Positions 24,079 to 33,271 of a stretch of DNA of 34,085 nucleotides are shown one piece after another. Under the pieces are notes generated by a model that saw only the letters and a program-made list of their open reading frames with translations, had not been told where the DNA came from and ran no database searches. The DNA lies in contig NZ_JAADJU010000019.1 in assembly GCF_012933545.1 (NCBI RefSeq), forward strand, positions 1 through 34,085. The letters are read 5' to 3'. Origin of the DNA: Rouxiella aceris. Lineage in GTDB: Bacteria > Pseudomonadota > Gammaproteobacteria > Enterobacterales > Enterobacteriaceae. How positions within the stretch are numbered: the first letter of the stretch is position 1; every line of letters starts with the position of its first letter. A program made the position numbers and the translations under genes.

Positions 24079-26706
24079 TTAGTTATCCTCGAAAGTCAGC
24101 GTGATCCCCTGGTCTTCGCTATAGCCTAACGTCAAGGCAGAGGGCATCTGCTGCTGCGCCTGGCGCTGCAACAGCTGCTGCGACAGCACCGGCAATATTT
24201 GTTGGTTAAGCAGGCTGTCGATATTGCGTGCACCGGTATCTGGCAGCAAACAAGAGACCACCAGCAGCTCACTTAGCCCAGCGTCAATATGGCAGGCGAG
24301 TCCGTAATGGCGTTGCAAACGTTGTGCGACCTGCCTCAGCTTGATATCGACAATTTGTCGCATGGCCACTTCTCCCAGCGAGCGATAGATCAGCGTCTGA
24401 AACCGTGCCAGCAGGGCTGGCTGAAAATGATCCCGCAAAACGGGTCGCAGACACTCTTGCAGTTCGGCTTCGCTGGCTTCGGGCCATTGTTCCAGGCGTT
24501 GTAACAGAATGTCGCTGCCAAGATTGGCGGTCATCACGATCACCGTATGGCGAAAATCGATTTCTCGCCCTTCGCCATCGCGCATAAAGCCGCGATCAAA
24601 TACCTGATAGAACAGATTCATCACATCGCGATGTGCTTTTTCTACCTCATCAAGCAACACCACGCTGTAAGGACGTTTACGCACCGCTTCGGTTAATACG
24701 CCGCCCTGTCCATAACCGACATAACCTGGCGGGGAGCCTTTTAGTTGGCTAACGGTATGGGCCTCTTGATACTCCGACAGATTGATGGTGATCAGTGATT
24801 TTTCGCCGCCAAACAGGCAATCGGCCAACGCCAGCGCAGTTTCCGTTTTGCCTACACCGCTAGGACCGACCAACAGAAAAACACCAAGGGGGGCATTCTC
24901 CGGTGTGAGACCGGTTTTGGCAGCGCGCAGGCGTTGGGCCAAGGCGGTCAAGGCGCTTTGCTGCCCAATCACCCGTTTGGTCAACTGATCTTCCAGTTGC
25001 AACAGGTTGGTCTGTTCATCTTTTAACAGGCTGCCCAACGGAATGCCGGTCCAGTCGGCTACCACCTGAGCGATAGTGCGTACATCGACATCCAGCGATA
25101 ACAACGGTGAGCTGCCCTGTAGTTTGTCCAGTTGCTGACGTAATTCGCTGCAGGTGCTGGCATCGCTGCCCTTTTGGCGTTGTGCCAGCAATTGTTGCGT
25201 TAGGGCCAGTTCTTGCTGGTACTTTTGCGCAAGTTCGCTCTCGTGCTCTACCAGACTGCTGATACGCAATGCAATATCCTCCAGGCGACCAGTATCAACC
25301 GGCAGACTCAATGCCTGATCATCGGCAATCGCCTGCTGTTCTCGCATCAATGCGTCCAGTTCGGATCTGACCTGCAGCAAAGCTTCCGGCGGGCTTTTCA
25401 GGCTGATGCACACCCTGGCACAGGCGGTATCGATCAGGTCGACCGCTTTATCCGGTAACTGACGACCGGCAAGGTAGCGACGTGACAACGTCACCGCTGC
25501 TTTAATGGCAGCATCCTGAATATGAACGCCGTGATGGCTGGCATATCGTTCTTTCAAGCCGCGCAGCATCAGGCAGGCATTATCGTCGTTCGGCTCCTCG
25601 ACTTTAACGGGCTGAAAACGACGTTCCAGCGCCGCATCTCGTTCAAAATACTGCTTGTACTCTGACCAGGTGGTTGCCGCCAGGGTGCGCAGTTCGCCGC
25701 GTGCCAGCGCCGGTTTCAACAGATTGGCCGCGTCGGCACCGCCGCTTTGATTGCCGGCACCAATCAGGGTGTGGGCTTCGTCAATAAATAGCAGTACCGG
25801 TGCTGCGGACTGCTGTACCGCTTCAATCACTTTTTTTAATCGTTGTTCAAATTCGCCTTTCACCCCGGCACCAGCCTGTAACAACCCCAAATCCAGGCTA
25901 CGCACAGTAACGGTTTTAAGACTGTCGGGTACCGTGCCCTGGACGATCCGCAGCGCCAACCCTTCCACCAGAGCGGTTTTACCGACCCCCGGCTCCCCCA
26001 CTAAAATGGGGTTGTTTTTACGACGGCGGGAAAGGATGTCGATCATCTGGCGGATTTCGCTATCGCGACCAAAAATTGGGTCGATCTGTTGCGCTCTGGC
26101 CTTGGCGGTAATATCGAGAGTAAATTTATCCAGCGCCGCCTGCAGCCCGACGTTAGCGGTGCCCGCTGGCGCGGGGGTATCAAGCACGTTTGTTGCTTCC
26201 ATCCCGGATAGCTGTGCACTTTGCTGCACTTCGGGCCGCTCCTCTGACTGTTGGTCCAGTAGCGGTACCAATCTGTCGAGCTGGCTGGTCGTTAAACTCA
26301 GTAACGGCCAGACGCTGTCAGTGGATAACAGACGCGGCTGTGCCATCAATGCTCTGAGTAAATCAACAGATCGCAGCGCGTCGATATCTTGCTGCAACGA
26401 TGAAGTCAGCCAGGCTTGCTGGATCCACTGCTGCAGTGCGGATGAGAGTTGTGGTTTGCTCTGTACGCTACGCGGCAAAGTATCCAGATGGGCCAATAAC
26501 TCCTGCCATAGCGTATCCATATCCCATTCGTAGCGACGAGCAATCACTGTAATATCGCCTTCACCCTGTTCTAATAACTTTAACAACCAGTGTTCCACGG
26601 TGATCTCGGCGTGGGCTCTGGTCTGACAGAGCGTCGCCGCTGCCGCCAGCGCCTGGGCACAAAAGGGGTTTAAGCGGCGTAACAGATGTGCTGAATGGGT
26701 GGTCAT
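24079..26706 (-). CDS. clpV: T6SS AAA+ ATPase ClpV (TssH)
   Basis: An 875-aa Hsp100 ATPase that disassembles contracted TssBC sheaths in the cytoplasm. The N-terminal Clp repeat domain (1-150) is followed by AAA1 with Walker A GEPGVGKT (237-244) and Walker B LLFIDE (305-310), a middle domain (about 440-530), and AAA2 with Walker A GPSGVGKT (614-621) and Walker B VVLLDE (682-687), then a ClpB_D2-small C-terminal domain. All motifs are intact. The ATG at 26706 has AAGGAAG upstream; an in-frame ATG 18 codons earlier lacks one. It lies 188 nt after hcp, beyond a strong terminator, so it may rely on read-through or on a promoter in that gap. Confidence 0.95.
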   Translation of the reverse strand: MTTHSAHLLRRLNPFCAQALAAAATLCQTRAHAEITVEHWLLKLLEQGEGDITVIARRYEWDMDTLWQELLAHLDTLPRSVQSKPQLSSALQQWIQQAWLTSSLQQDIDALRSVDLLRALMAQPRLLSTDSVWPLLSLTTSQLDRLVPLLDQQSEERPEVQQSAQLSGMEATNVLDTPAPAGTANVGLQAALDKFTLDITAKARAQQIDPIFGRDSEIRQMIDILSRRRKNNPILVGEPGVGKTALVEGLALRIVQGTVPDSLKTVTVRSLDLGLLQAGAGVKGEFEQRLKKVIEAVQQSAAPVLLFIDEAHTLIGAGNQSGGADAANLLKPALARGELRTLAATTWSEYKQYFERDAALERRFQPVKVEEPNDDNACLMLRGLKERYASHHGVHIQDAAIKAAVTLSRRYLAGRQLPDKAVDLIDTACARVCISLKSPPEALLQVRSELDALMREQQAIADDQALSLPVDTGRLEDIALRISSLVEHESELAQKYQQELALTQQLLAQRQKGSDASTCSELRQQLDKLQGSSPLLSLDVDVRTIAQVVADWTGIPLGSLLKDEQTNLLQLEDQLTKRVIGQQSALTALAQRLRAAKTGLTPENAPLGVFLLVGPSGVGKTETALALADCLFGGEKSLITINLSEYQEAHTVSQLKGSPPGYVGYGQGGVLTEAVRKRPYSVVLLDEVEKAHRDVMNLFYQVFDRGFMRDGEGREIDFRHTVIVMTANLGSDILLQRLEQWPEASEAELQECLRPVLRDHFQPALLARFQTLIYRSLGEVAMRQIVDIKLRQVAQRLQRHYGLACHIDAGLSELLVVSCLLPDTGARNIDSLLNQQILPVLSQQLLQRQAQQQMPSALTLGYSEDQGITLTFEDN

Positions 26707-26854
26707 AAACTCTTCCTTTATAGAGAAAACTGGAAAGCCAAAGGGTCCGGTCTGCGGCACGCTACCGCCCCTGACCGTAAACCGAGGTCCATTAGGTTAG
26801 CGGGGGAGAATGTAAATACCTCACGGCGAACGCCAAACTGCCGCCGCTCAGCCG

Positions 26855-26887
26855 AAAATAAAAAAGCAGACGGTTACCCGTCTGCTT
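26855..26887 (-). terminator. Strong intrinsic terminator after hcp
   Basis: On the minus strand a perfect 10-bp stem AAGCAGACGG / CCGTCTGCTT (26864-26887, 4-nt loop) is followed directly by TTTTT-A-TTTT (plus-strand A-rich 26855-26865). It lies 8 nt after the hcp stop codon, inside the operon. It probably gives extra hcp message compared with downstream genes, as hcp is needed in large amounts. Confidence 0.9.
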
Positions 26888-26894
26888 GTCAGTG

Positions 26895-27386
26895 CTAGGC
26901 CGTAGAACGTTCGTTCCAGGCGTCGGAATGAATAATGTTGCCGTCTTTATAGGTCCAGGTGATTTTCTCGTAGCGGAGTTCTACTTCCTCCAGATGGTTA
27001 TGTTTCTCTTTGGAGGGATCCTTGATGTCATGCATTTTCGGCGCGACTTTGACCACCTTGACGTTATCTAAACGGGTGTTGAAGTACTCCACCTCCTGAC
27101 CGGCGTCATCAATGCGATACCATTTGAATTCCGCCGTTTTTAGGGTCTGACCGGTAGTCACCGCCTTATAGAGATAGGGGGAAGATGAATCTATCTCCTT
27201 GATAAAAATAAACGGAGTATGAATACGAGTACCGGTCAGCTTGCCGGTATTGTTATCGGTAGGGATGTACAGTTTGTGATCCTGTGCCACCACCTCGATG
27301 CTGCCTTCACGGCCTTGTACATCAACGGCCCCTTTGATATCCGCACCACCATCATCCTTCAGCCACAAGTAGACTGGAATGGCCAT
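26895..27386 (-). CDS. hcp: T6SS tube protein Hcp (TssD)
   Basis: The 163-aa ring-forming tube subunit, also a chaperone for small effectors. The start AIPVYLWLKDDGGADIKGAV and the segments SIEVVAQDHKLYIPTD, HTPFIFIKEIDSSSPYLYKA and YEKITWTYKDGNIIHSDAWNE are classic Hcp sequence. There is no C-terminal toxin extension. A strong AAAGGAG site precedes the ATG. It follows the OmpA-domain gene by 49 nt and is followed by an intrinsic terminator. Confidence 0.97.
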   Translation of the reverse strand: MAIPVYLWLKDDGGADIKGAVDVQGREGSIEVVAQDHKLYIPTDNNTGKLTGTRIHTPFIFIKEIDSSSPYLYKAVTTGQTLKTAEFKWYRIDDAGQEVEYFNTRLDNVKVVKVAPKMHDIKDPSKEKHNHLEEVELRYEKITWTYKDGNIIHSDAWNERSTA

Positions 27387-27435
27387 ATAAAGCTCCTTTT
27401 TTAGTTAAATGGTGTCACCTGGCAAGGTGACGTTT

Positions 27436-29091
27436 TTACCTGTCTGCTGTCGAAGCGGGAGCAAGACATGCCCCGCTATCCGGCACCAGACGGATCTCTA
27501 CCCGGCGGTTGGCTGCGCGCCCTGCCGCCGTTTCATTACTGGCTATCGGTTGACTGGCACCATAGCCTTGCACCGCAATGCAGCGCGCGGGAATATCACT
27601 CATGCCAAGGATCCAGTTACGTACCGACTCGGCCCGCGCCAGGGAAAGTTGTTGGTTTTTTTGCGCATGACCGGTGGCATCGCTATGACCCGCGATAACA
27701 ATCAGCCAGCCGGGTTTGGCCTTGATATTGACCAGCGCATTGATCAGCACTTTGGTTGCCCCGGGTTTCAGCTGTGCGCTGGCGATATCAAACAAGGACA
27801 AGGTATCCAGACGCAGCGTTTGCGGTGCCGGTGCAACTACCTGAGGCTTGGGCACGGGCGGCGTTGGTGGTGACCAGTTGGCGACTGCGCGTTGTACTCG
27901 CGGCAGCAGTTTTCCCCCCTGATACAGTCCCATTGCCAACTGCTGCGGTTCCCCCTGACGCTGATAGCGCATTAACTTTTGTGCATGCTCCCGCAAGCGC
28001 TGCTGAGCCTGTAATTTAGGTGCAGCAGGATTGCCACTTAGTTGTTGGTAGTTATCTAAATCGCTGCTGATGGTGCGGATAAGCCGCTGGTTATTGATAA
28101 AACTCGCCAGCATTGCGCAGATAAGAAACAGGCTCAGGCAGGTACCGCCGTTTAGCGCTAATTGTTGTCCTGCAGTAAAACCGGGCCGCTGTGGCAATAT
28201 TGTCAGCAATAAATCGGGGAACGGCAGCCGGCTGGCATGGTGACAAGCGGCCGGGGCGCAAAGCAGGCTGCTACGTTGCAAAAATTGTTGCCACAAGTTG
28301 TCTGGTCGCGCAGTTCCCTGCCTGAAGGTTACCGCCAGCAGGTTAATCTCTACCGCAGGCAGCGCTGTTCTCGGGTGCTGTAATTCATCAGCTACCAGTT
28401 TATTAAGCCAACTGAGTGCGCTATCGAGCCATACCGTCTGGCTAAAGGTCTCGGCAACATTGTTCTGCTGCATCCACTCGCTAAGCGGCTGTGCCAGGCA
28501 GTCGTCCTGCCAGACAGTGGTGCCCTGGACATCCCTGACAAACCACGGCGTAGCAACGCCGACTATCGGTGCGCTGAAGTAGCCGCAAAGTAAAAGGTTC
28601 AACTGCGGTAAGCGGCGGCGACATTGCCCAATGGCAGCACGCCACTGATGCAATTGCCCGCGAAACACTGCTTCATCATCCTGTTGCTCAGGTATCACAC
28701 TGAGCATCAGCGATAGCTGTGGCAAACGTGATGATTGACTGGCAACCAGCCAGTTAACGGTAGCGAGCAGCTGATCGGGGGTGGCCATGGCCAAATAGAT
28801 CCCCTGTTTGCTGCGCCGGGTGGATTCACCAGGTGCAAACAGCCCTTCGCTGTCGCCACAGACCAGTACCAACGCACCTTCAAACTCTGCGGGTAATGTC
28901 AGTCCGGCAGCGCTGTGCATAAACTGTCGCCTGCTTCGCCATTCAGAGATGGTGATCAAGGCCAGCAGTGCTGCGACCGCCAGAGTCAGTAGCCAACGCG
29001 TCAGCGGCAGCAGAGGGAAATAGACCCAAATCAACAGCAGCGCCAACCCGGCCGCGCCGATGGCCATCAGGCGCTGTAATAGCACATTCAT
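27436..29091 (-). CDS. T6SS-associated OmpA-domain membrane protein
   Basis: A 551-aa protein with two N-terminal transmembrane helices (about 9-25 and 31-48), a cytoplasmic domain, a third helix (about 314-332) and a periplasmic C-terminal OmpA-like domain (about 432-536). The peptidoglycan-binding signature is clear: IAGHSDATG (467-474) and NQQLSLARAESVRNWIL (479-494), ending with NRRVEIRLVP. It likely anchors the T6SS membrane complex to the cell wall, which the TssL of this system cannot do as it has no OmpA part. Start 29091 is chosen over an upstream in-frame start because AAGG GG lies upstream and it avoids overlap with tssL. Similar genes occur in the same place in other enteric T6SS clusters. 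Confidence 0.88.
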   Translation of the reverse strand: MNVLLQRLMAIGAAGLALLLIWVYFPLLPLTRWLLTLAVAALLALITISEWRSRRQFMHSAAGLTLPAEFEGALVLVCGDSEGLFAPGESTRRSKQGIYLAMATPDQLLATVNWLVASQSSRLPQLSLMLSVIPEQQDDEAVFRGQLHQWRAAIGQCRRRLPQLNLLLCGYFSAPIVGVATPWFVRDVQGTTVWQDDCLAQPLSEWMQQNNVAETFSQTVWLDSALSWLNKLVADELQHPRTALPAVEINLLAVTFRQGTARPDNLWQQFLQRSSLLCAPAACHHASRLPFPDLLLTILPQRPGFTAGQQLALNGGTCLSLFLICAMLASFINNQRLIRTISSDLDNYQQLSGNPAAPKLQAQQRLREHAQKLMRYQRQGEPQQLAMGLYQGGKLLPRVQRAVANWSPPTPPVPKPQVVAPAPQTLRLDTLSLFDIASAQLKPGATKVLINALVNIKAKPGWLIVIAGHSDATGHAQKNQQLSLARAESVRNWILGMSDIPARCIAVQGYGASQPIASNETAAGRAANRRVEIRLVPDSGACLAPASTADR

Positions 29092-29102
29092 GCCTTTGCC
29101 CC

Positions 29103-29762
29103 TTACGACAGTAATTGCTGCATTAACGACTGCAATTGATGGTCCAGACTCCACCACAGCATCAGCAAGATGCCGGCAGCCAGCAGGCCACGCCAGGTTA
29201 GCGAGCTCATCCAGTGCGGTGCTTTGCGACCGACGGTTTGCACGATATTGGGTGCGTCGAGGGAGAGACTGTAGGGCGGTACCCGCAGGGCAAGATCCTT
29301 GATCACCGCCGCCCGATCGGGGGCATCTTCCTCGCGATACTGGCCGCTAAAACCCAGCAATAGCACCCGATGAAAACAGGCGAGGACATAAGGGTTGGCC
29401 GAAGGTTCCCGCAAGACGCCTCGAATGCGTTGCCACAGGTTTTCACCCGCCCCCAGGGTTTTAAAAAATTTCACCTGTAGCGGGGTATTCAGCCACTCCT
29501 GATAGCCGATATCCTGGGATTTTCGGTTCATTACCGTGCTGTCGAGCAATGCGCACTGCGCATAGACAATATGTTCAATGTCGCTGTCAGCCAGACCGAG
29601 CTTGCCAAGGCCACTTTGCGTGTGCTCTATCAACTCGCAGGTTTTGCGATAAAACCCGTGGCTATCACCAATCTGCCAGCCATTACGCAACTGCCCCACC
29701 CATAACCAGGTCGGATATAACAGTTGTTCGATCGCATTATGTTGTTCAGTTGAAAAGGTCAT
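29103..29762 (-). CDS. tssL: T6SS inner-membrane protein TssL (DotU family)
   Basis: A 219-aa protein: a cytoplasmic helical DotU domain (YAQCALLDSTV at 67-77; YREEDA near 142-147) and one C-terminal transmembrane helix (about 190-206), with only a short periplasmic tail. It is therefore a TssL without peptidoglycan-binding extension; that function is supplied by the OmpA-domain protein encoded next. It forms the membrane complex with TssM and TssJ and contacts TssK. The ATG overlaps the tssK stop codon by 4 nt. Confidence 0.95.
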   Translation of the reverse strand: MTFSTEQHNAIEQLLYPTWLWVGQLRNGWQIGDSHGFYRKTCELIEHTQSGLGKLGLADSDIEHIVYAQCALLDSTVMNRKSQDIGYQEWLNTPLQVKFFKTLGAGENLWQRIRGVLREPSANPYVLACFHRVLLLGFSGQYREEDAPDRAAVIKDLALRVPPYSLSLDAPNIVQTVGRKAPHWMSSLTWRGLLAAGILLMLWWSLDHQLQSLMQQLLS

Positions 29763-31096
29763 GAGCGTAGCACCGCAAAGAGTTCCAGCTGGATCTCACC
29801 CAAAGTGCCAGGCACATAGAAGGCACAGCTACCTGCCGCTAACATGGCGCGCGCAGCATCGTTATTAAGATCCAGAGCAAAATATTGATTTTCAAGTCGT
29901 ATCGGGATACTCGCCGGCACATGACTCAAGGTAATCAGCGGTACACCACTCAATGCCACATTAACGACATCGGCCACGTCATCCGGGCTGCCGACTTTAC
30001 ACTGCAAGGGGATCTGCGCCTGTACTTCATAGGCCGGTAAAGTAGAACGCACCGAGAGGTAAAGATCTGCCTCCTCCCGCAGGCGGGGATCGAGGAGATC
30101 ACCTTTCCAGTAAGCACCGTCTTTACTCAGTTCAATAGGCATTACGCGAGACGGCAGGCTGGCCTCAAGCAATACATTGAGCAGGGAAAACAACGGGGGA
30201 AATACTGCGGTTGGCACCAGGTGGTCGTAAACCGGGATGGCATCAATATCGTGTTCAAGGGAGAAGGTCAGCAAACTACCCGCCAGGCGCGTCAACTCTG
30301 CGTATATACGCTCAGGATGCTGCTGCGGATGGTTCAGTACCTCATTGAGGATCGGCTCGTGACTGTTTAGAGCATTGAGTAACCAAAACAGTGAAACGTC
30401 GGCAACGGCAAAGTCAGCCATGCGCTGATTACTTTCGCGGCGTAGTGACATCAAACGGCGACGCTTGGCACCAATGCGCAGCGTTAACTGTGTCAATTGA
30501 TTAACCAGCCAGGAACTGGCAGAAAAAGCCAACAGCGGCGGAACAAACTGCTTATCCTGCTGCCACTTGCCCTGCCCGTCGCGCACTAGCCGCAGTAAGG
30601 GTAGAGTCAGGTATTCGCCATTTTCCTGGTGCTCATAACGCAGACTCAGCGCGTGACGCAGTACCGCGATCTCGCTGCATCCTTCGCCGAGCAAATCCTG
30701 TACCTTGATCCATTCCCGACCAAAGCGTAGCGGACGATCACCTTGCCCTTCCCCACCAATATTATTGCCCTGGGCACTTAACAATGGCAGTGCCAGCACG
30801 ACCGTAGCCGACTCGCGTCCGCTCAGGGAGGTCAATTCACAGGGAGGCGGCAGCAGATCGGCGACCTGGCTGTTGATCAGCGTACCATCAGCAAAGCGTA
30901 CAATCAGTTGCTGCAGTGCCAGACGCCCAACGCCAAGCAGAGCTTCGTCAAGCTGGCAATGCAAGACGCCCCAGGGGTGCGCCACGGAAATATGTGCAGC
31001 ACAATCGGTAAGATAGGCCTGCCATTGCGACTCCTGCTGAAACTGCTGCGGGGATAAATAGGCCCCCTCGCTCCATACGGGACGAAAAATGTTCAT
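29759..31096 (-). CDS. tssK: T6SS baseplate-membrane connector TssK
   Basis: A 445-aa protein that links the baseplate to TssL/TssM and resembles phage receptor-binding proteins. The N-terminus NIFRPVWSEGAYLSPQQFQQ is the family signature, followed by conserved segments such as EVQAQIPLQCKVGSP and the C-terminal IRLENQYFALD region. The ATG at 31096 has AAGGAAG upstream and is preferred to a start at 31150. It is separated from tssC by 107 nt and overlaps tssL by 4 nt. Confidence 0.95.
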   Translation of the reverse strand: MNIFRPVWSEGAYLSPQQFQQESQWQAYLTDCAAHISVAHPWGVLHCQLDEALLGVGRLALQQLIVRFADGTLINSQVADLLPPPCELTSLSGRESATVVLALPLLSAQGNNIGGEGQGDRPLRFGREWIKVQDLLGEGCSEIAVLRHALSLRYEHQENGEYLTLPLLRLVRDGQGKWQQDKQFVPPLLAFSASSWLVNQLTQLTLRIGAKRRRLMSLRRESNQRMADFAVADVSLFWLLNALNSHEPILNEVLNHPQQHPERIYAELTRLAGSLLTFSLEHDIDAIPVYDHLVPTAVFPPLFSLLNVLLEASLPSRVMPIELSKDGAYWKGDLLDPRLREEADLYLSVRSTLPAYEVQAQIPLQCKVGSPDDVADVVNVALSGVPLITLSHVPASIPIRLENQYFALDLNNDAARAMLAAGSCAFYVPGTLGEIQLELFAVLRS

Positions 31097-31203
31097 GGAC
31101 ACTTCCTTGTATTGCAAACGGTATACCCGTCGCCCTGACCACGGCAGCACGAGTTAGCACTGCGCCAGCGGCTCGGGGTATCGCATTTATGTAGCGGAGG
31201 AAC

Positions 31204-32742
31204 TCAGGTTTTGGCTTTGGGCATCTGCGAAACCAGTGACAGATTGACATCCATGCCTTCGACCTGAAAATGCGGTACTGCGTACAGCTTGACGCGGAAG
31301 AAGCCAGGGTTATCCTCGATATCCTCTACCGTCACCCGGGCATCACGCAGTGGATGCGAAGCCTGTAAATCATCGCCCGGGTCAGTCATTTCGGTTACCA
31401 GACTACGGATCCAGGTATTGAGCTCCAGTTCGAGATGTCGTCGATCTTTGGTGGTGCCAATGTTCTCGCGTTGGATCAGCTTGAGATAATGGGCAATACG
31501 CGATAGCAGGAAGATATAAGGTAAGCGCGCATTAATGCGGCTATTGGCCGTGGCATTGACCGTCTCGTACAACGCTGGTTTTTGGCAGGAATTGGCCGAG
31601 AAGAAGCAGGCGTAATCGCGATTTTTATAATAAGAAAGCGGAATAAAGCCCAGATTGGCAAATTCAAACTCACGCGTTTCGGGGATCATTATTTCCGACG
31701 GGATTTTCACCTGATTGCCGGTACCGAGATCATAGAGGTGAATGGGCAGATTACTCACCGCGCCCCCGGCTTTCGGTCCGCGTATTTGCACACACCAGCC
31801 ATTTTTAACGAAGCTTTTCACCATATTGGCAGCAAAGGCAAAAGAAGCGTGGGTCCAAAGATATTTTTCGTGGTCCGGCCCTTTGACCTCTTCAATATAA
31901 TTAAAACTACGCACCGGTAAAGTATCAGGGCCATAAGGTAAACGCCCCAATACCCGCGGCATGGTCAGGCCAATATAACGGGCATCATCGGAATCGCGGA
32001 AATCTTTCCATTTGATATATTCGGCGCGGTCGAAGTAGTTGCCAATATCCTTAATGGCAGCCACTTCTTCCATTGATTTCTTACCGAAGAATTCCGGGCC
32101 GACGGAGCCGATAAATGGCATATGTGCTGCCGCAGCCACCCGTGAGATATTACGCAACAAGGCAATATCGCGGGCACTGCGATCAAACTCGTAATTGGAG
32201 ATTGTGGCGGAAATGGGATCTGCGCCCGGGGTGTCGTAATTTTCAATATAGGTCTGAAAATAGAAACCACTTTGTGCAATTTCAGGGGCGTCTTCAAAGT
32301 CCTGGATTAAATGTTCTTTACTGATATCGAGCAGCTCAATACGCACATTCTGACGAAAGTCGGTTTGCGATACCAGAGTATGCAAGCCGCGCCAGGTCGA
32401 TTCCACCTGTTGAAATTCGGCATGGTGCATTACTTCATCAAGCTGGCGACTAATTTGTGCATCCAGCTCGGCAATATGCCCGTCTATCAGACTCTTATCC
32501 AGACGTTCAACTTTCTGCGCTGACTGCTTGAGCAAATTCAGAAATACGCCAACGGCTGCGGTCACGCGCTCATCGGTGGACGCTTCCGACAAGGCATCGG
32601 TATGTTGAAATACATCGAGATCTTTAAGCTGGCTCACCGGATTAAGATTAATTTTCTCAAACAGAGAGGCATAAACACCCTGTCCGGTTTTTTCTTGTAC
32701 GCTGGCAGTGGAGACTGGTGCAGCGGTTTGTTGTATCGACAT
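31204..32742 (-). CDS. tssC: T6SS sheath large subunit TssC
   Basis: A 512-aa contractile sheath protein that pairs with TssB. Well-conserved blocks include ESTWRGLHTLV, FDRSARDIALLRNISRVAA, MPRVLGRLPYG, EKYLWTHASFAFAANM and the C-terminal VEGMDVNLSLVSQMP. Start 32742 (MSIQQTAAP) has AAGGA 8 nt upstream and lies 34 nt after tssB; a longer in-frame start at 32823 would overlap tssB and lacks such a site. Length is normal for the family. Confidence 0.97.
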   Translation of the reverse strand: MSIQQTAAPVSTASVQEKTGQGVYASLFEKINLNPVSQLKDLDVFQHTDALSEASTDERVTAAVGVFLNLLKQSAQKVERLDKSLIDGHIAELDAQISRQLDEVMHHAEFQQVESTWRGLHTLVSQTDFRQNVRIELLDISKEHLIQDFEDAPEIAQSGFYFQTYIENYDTPGADPISATISNYEFDRSARDIALLRNISRVAAAAHMPFIGSVGPEFFGKKSMEEVAAIKDIGNYFDRAEYIKWKDFRDSDDARYIGLTMPRVLGRLPYGPDTLPVRSFNYIEEVKGPDHEKYLWTHASFAFAANMVKSFVKNGWCVQIRGPKAGGAVSNLPIHLYDLGTGNQVKIPSEIMIPETREFEFANLGFIPLSYYKNRDYACFFSANSCQKPALYETVNATANSRINARLPYIFLLSRIAHYLKLIQRENIGTTKDRRHLELELNTWIRSLVTEMTDPGDDLQASHPLRDARVTVEDIEDNPGFFRVKLYAVPHFQVEGMDVNLSLVSQMPKAKT

Positions 32743-32776
32743 CAGTAATTTCCTTATCACCTGAGAAGGCATGAGA

Positions 32777-33271
32777 TTAAGGCTGCTGGGGGGCCAGAGC
32801 GGCAAGCTCGGCGCGGAGTTCATTACTCAGGGCGTCATCGCGCAGAATGATCTCAAGTTCACGACGGAAAGTAGCGTTATCCAGCAGATTGGATTTCAGA
32901 TCGCGGAGCAGATTACGCATTGCCAGCATGGCGCGCAGCGGCGGGATCTGCCGCGCCACCTGTTCTGGTTCAAAATCTTTCATTTCGCGAAAACGAAGTG
33001 CTACCTGGGTATCAGCATCGCCGCTCAGGGTATCGGCGACGGTGAGCTTTAGGTGAGGCTGAAACTTAGCCAACACGCTGTCGAAGTTGTTTTTATTAAT
33101 ATCCACTTTCTCACGTTCGGACAGTGGGCGCTGTTCCTGTCCATTACTGTAATCACCCACCACCATCAGTTTTAGCGGCAGCTCGACTTTTTTCTGTACA
33201 CCGCCGGTATGAAGATCCAGTTTAATATTAACGCGAGCCTTGGGGATCTCATTTTGATATGAATTTGACAT
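32777..33271 (-). CDS. tssB: T6SS sheath small subunit TssB
   Basis: A 164-aa sheath protein, the partner of TssC. The hallmarks ARVNIKLDLHTGG, ELPLKLMVVGDYS and PLSEREKVDINKNNFDSVL are all present. AAGGATAAGT precedes the ATG. It is the first gene of the T6SS operon, so the main promoter should lie in the A+T-rich 550 bp upstream. Confidence 0.97.
   Translation of the reverse strand: MSNSYQNEIPKARVNIKLDLHTGGVQKKVELPLKLMVVGDYSNGQEQRPLSEREKVDINKNNFDSVLAKFQPHLKLTVADTLSGDADTQVALRFREMKDFEPEQVARQIPPLRAMLAMRNLLRDLKSNLLDNATFRRELEIILRDDALSNELRAELAALAPQQP

Noticed and set aside
25751-26533. 260-codon plus-strand open frame inside clpV
   Set aside because: It is antisense to the AAA1 domain with intact Walker motifs; the translation is Ser/Cys-rich as expected for a shadow frame.
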